From DAIDHZ01 sp965370365 (GTDB lineage: Bacteria; Chlamydiota; Chlamydiia; Chlamydiales; SM23-39), in assembly GCA_965370365.1 (NCBI GenBank), contig CBDUSP010000070.1:1-5925 (forward strand): a stretch of DNA of 5,925 bases, in the 5' to 3' direction. The notes beneath the pieces were generated by a model. It did not search any database. It was not told where the DNA came from and worked only from the letters and a program-made list of their open reading frames with translations. Every line of letters begins with the position of its first letter. Within the stretch, counting starts at the first letter, position 1. The translations under genes and the position numbers were made by a program. Positions 4,587-5,925 of the stretch are shown here, in pieces.

Positions 4587-5690
4587 ATGTCAGGTTTTTT
4601 CTTACCGCTAGTCGCTTTTTCCATGGGTTTTTCCATGACATGTTTTGCTCAGCAGCTTCCTAAAGGCGGAGAAAAGAATCCTGTTGAAAATCTGACGCTA
4701 GAAGAAAAAATAGGTCAGCTTTTCATGGTCTGTTTTAAAGGGGAAACAGCTAACGAAAATGCACGCACTCTTGTTCAGGACACAAAAGTGGGTGGAATTA
4801 TCTACTACAACTGGGCTAATGGGCTTTCTTCTCCAGAGCAGGTACGCGATTTAAGTAAGAATCTTCAAAAACTTGCGCAGATTCCCCTACTCATTGCCGC
4901 GGATCAAGAAGGGGGACGTGTTGCGCGGTTAAAAGGAGATGGATTCACAAAATTTCCTCCAAACCTAGAAGTAGAGTCCCCACATCATGCAGGAGAAATC
5001 GCCTATTCCATAGGACAAGAATTACGGGATGTTGGAATCAACATGAATCTAGCCCCTGTTGTTGATGTAAACAGCAATCCGCAAAATCCAGTGATCGGAA
5101 ATCGCTCTTATGGGGACTCTCCGGAGAGTGTCGCGGCATGTGCAAGAGAAGCGCTTGAAGGATATAAAAAAGTTGGGGTCATTTCGACGCTTAAGCATTT
5201 TCCAGGCCATGGAGATACATCGGTTGATTCACACGTGGGTCTTCCCGTTATTCACAAGTCGATGGAAGAGCTTGAAAAAACAGAACTTTTCCCATTTAAA
5301 GAGCTTGGCAAAGTGGCTAATGCAATCATGACCGCGCACATACTTGTTCCTTCTTTTGATGAAGAGTTTCCTGCAACACTTTCGGAAAAGACATTAAGTT
5401 ATTTAAGAGAAAAAATTGGGTTTCAGGGAGTTATTGTTGCTGATTCTCTTGTCATGCAAGGAGTGCTTGATAAAGCAGGCAGTGTGGAAGAAGCCGCGAT
5501 TCAAGCAATCAATGCGGGCTGTGATCTTTTGATATTCGGTGGCAGACGTTTGAACGAAGAGCAGCAAGAACTCAGTACTGCTGAGATCCAGCAAATCCAT
5601 CAAGCGGTTGTAAAAGCTGCTTTACATGGTCGCATTCCAATGGAAAGGATCAACGATGCGGCCCAAAGAGTTCTTTCTTTGAAAAATTGA
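4587..5690 (+). CDS. nagZ: Glycoside hydrolase family 3, NagZ-type beta-N-acetylhexosaminidase, probably exported
   Basis: 367 residues, a single GH3 TIM-barrel domain as in Gram-negative NagZ, without the second domain of Bacillus NagZ. It should remove N-acetylglucosamine from muropeptides or glycan fragments in peptidoglycan recycling. Visible motifs: DQEGGRV (106-112, substrate binding), GNRSYG (171-176), KHFPGHGDT (203-211) followed by DSH (Asp214-His216, the NagZ acid/base dyad), MTAHI (248-252), PATLS (262-266), and GVIVADSLVMQG with the nucleophile Asp286. Residues 2-21 are hydrophobic and end in CFA-QQ, a plausible signal-peptidase I site, so the enzyme is probably periplasmic, unlike cytoplasmic NagZ of enteric bacteria. 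The n-region lacks any Lys or Arg. ATG 4587 has AGAGG six bases upstream and follows an in-frame TAG after one codon, so no later or earlier ATG competes except by readthrough. A decarboxylase-like ORF follows after 36 bases. Confidence 0.95.
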   Translation: MSGFFLPLVAFSMGFSMTCFAQQLPKGGEKNPVENLTLEEKIGQLFMVCFKGETANENARTLVQDTKVGGIIYYNWANGLSSPEQVRDLSKNLQKLAQIPLLIAADQEGGRVARLKGDGFTKFPPNLEVESPHHAGEIAYSIGQELRDVGINMNLAPVVDVNSNPQNPVIGNRSYGDSPESVAACAREALEGYKKVGVISTLKHFPGHGDTSVDSHVGLPVIHKSMEELEKTELFPFKELGKVANAIMTAHILVPSFDEEFPATLSEKTLSYLREKIGFQGVIVADSLVMQGVLDKAGSVEEAAIQAINAGCDLLIFGGRRLNEEQQELSTAEIQQIHQAVVKAALHGRIPMERINDAAQRVLSLKN

Positions 5691-5721
5691 TCCCCTCCCT
5701 TTATAAGGAATTTTTGGGGAG
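5691..5721 (+). promoter_or_regulatory. Hairpin that can hide the ribosome-binding site of the downstream ORF
   Basis: In the 36-base gap after nagZ, TCCCC (5691-5695) can pair with GGGGA (5716-5720), or CTCCC (5695-5699) with GGGAG (5717-5721), with an inner CCTT/AAGG pairing (5698-5701/5705-5708) available to the first fold. The GGGGAG Shine-Dalgarno of the ORF at 5727 would be paired in either fold. No T-run follows, so it is not a good terminator. Confidence 0.3.
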
Positions 5722-5726
5722 AATCT

Positions 5727-5925
5727 ATGAGCACTACAGAAGTTGCATGGCCAATTCTCATCATATCAGGCCAGTTCAATGAACCAAATGATGAAGGGTT
5801 TCGCTTGCGAGAGCTTGAAGAGGAGCTCATCAATAATCAACACTGCAAGATGATTCCATCTTTAACCTCTGACGATGGTTACAAAATCTTTCGCTGAAGG
5901 GCCGATTTTGGCTGCGTCGGGTTCG
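5727..5925 (+). pseudogene. Start of an Orn/Lys/Arg decarboxylase-like gene, interrupted by in-frame TGA (3'-partial)
   Basis: ATG 5727 has GGGGAG at 5716-5721 with five bases between. The first 56 residues (WPILIISGQF..., DEGFRLRELEEEL, SLTSDDGYKIF) resemble the N-terminal flavodoxin-like wing domain of fold-type I PLP-dependent lysine/ornithine/arginine decarboxylases such as Pseudomonas LdcA. TGA at 5895-5897 stops the frame. Directly after it the same frame continues RADFGCVGF to the window edge, matching what the family has next (a small-residue/Cys/Val/hydrophobic strand). This suggests a point nonsense mutation or a sequencing error in a once intact gene, not a 56-residue protein. The PLP domain would lie beyond the window, so enzyme class is inferred from the wing domain alone, and a receiver-like domain of another protein is an alternative. 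Confidence 0.5.

Noticed and set aside
5600..5833. Ser-rich minus-strand ORF of 77 residues
   Set aside because: It is antisense to the nagZ end and the decarboxylase-like ORF, begins with low-complexity serines and shows no ribosome-binding site.
5895..5897. TGA read as selenocysteine
   Set aside because: There is no reason for Sec at this site in a decarboxylase wing domain and no SECIS-like stem can be judged in the few bases left; nonsense mutation or sequence error is simpler.
5875..5925. Frameshift into the frame of ATG 5875 after the TGA
   Set aside because: That frame gives no family-like residues and has a stop at 5863; the original frame continues with plausible sequence right after the TGA.

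Overview
The window most likely comes from a member of the Chlamydiae, probably an environmental (Parachlamydiales- or Simkania-like) lineage. The grounds are a uracil-DNA glycosylase of chlamydial flavour beside a small divergent gene, a repeat-rich secreted or surface protein with a cysteine-containing C-terminal module, a tRNA-Pro without encoded CCA, and moderately AT-rich DNA with tightly packed genes. This is a judgement from remembered sequence patterns, not a database match.

Layout. Positions 2-670 (+) hold the 3' end of a large protein built from 33-residue Ser/Gly/Thr-rich repeats, cut by the window edge. Convergent to it and overlapping by 7 bases is a three-gene minus-strand operon transcribed ung > MFS transporter > Rsm22-type methyltransferase (3452 down to 664). 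Its genes overlap by 17 and 14 bases. Divergent from ung, behind a near-consensus promoter, lies an unrecognised 100-residue protein (3525-3827). It is followed after 10 bases by tRNA-Pro(GGG) at 3838-3912 and a T-run. A 138-residue unrecognised protein (4336-3920, minus) has its own good promoter and Shine-Dalgarno site and carries a eukaryote-like PP1-docking motif. A 250-base divergent intergenic region follows, with a palindrome, a hairpin with T-run and a 25-codon upstream ORF. Then comes an exported-looking NagZ-type glycoside hydrolase family 3 enzyme (4587-5690). Finally, the start of what looks like an Orn/Lys/Arg decarboxylase (5727 to the window end) is interrupted by an in-frame TGA.

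How the parts relate. ung (DNA repair), the transporter and the methyltransferase (mitoribosome/ribosome assembly family) share a transcript but not an obvious pathway. nagZ and the decarboxylase-like ORF are close enough (36 bases) to share a transcript. The least ordinary part is 3920-4590: a candidate host-interacting small protein, back to back with a complex leader upstream of nagZ. I see no CRISPR array, insertion sequence or complete new multi-gene system.
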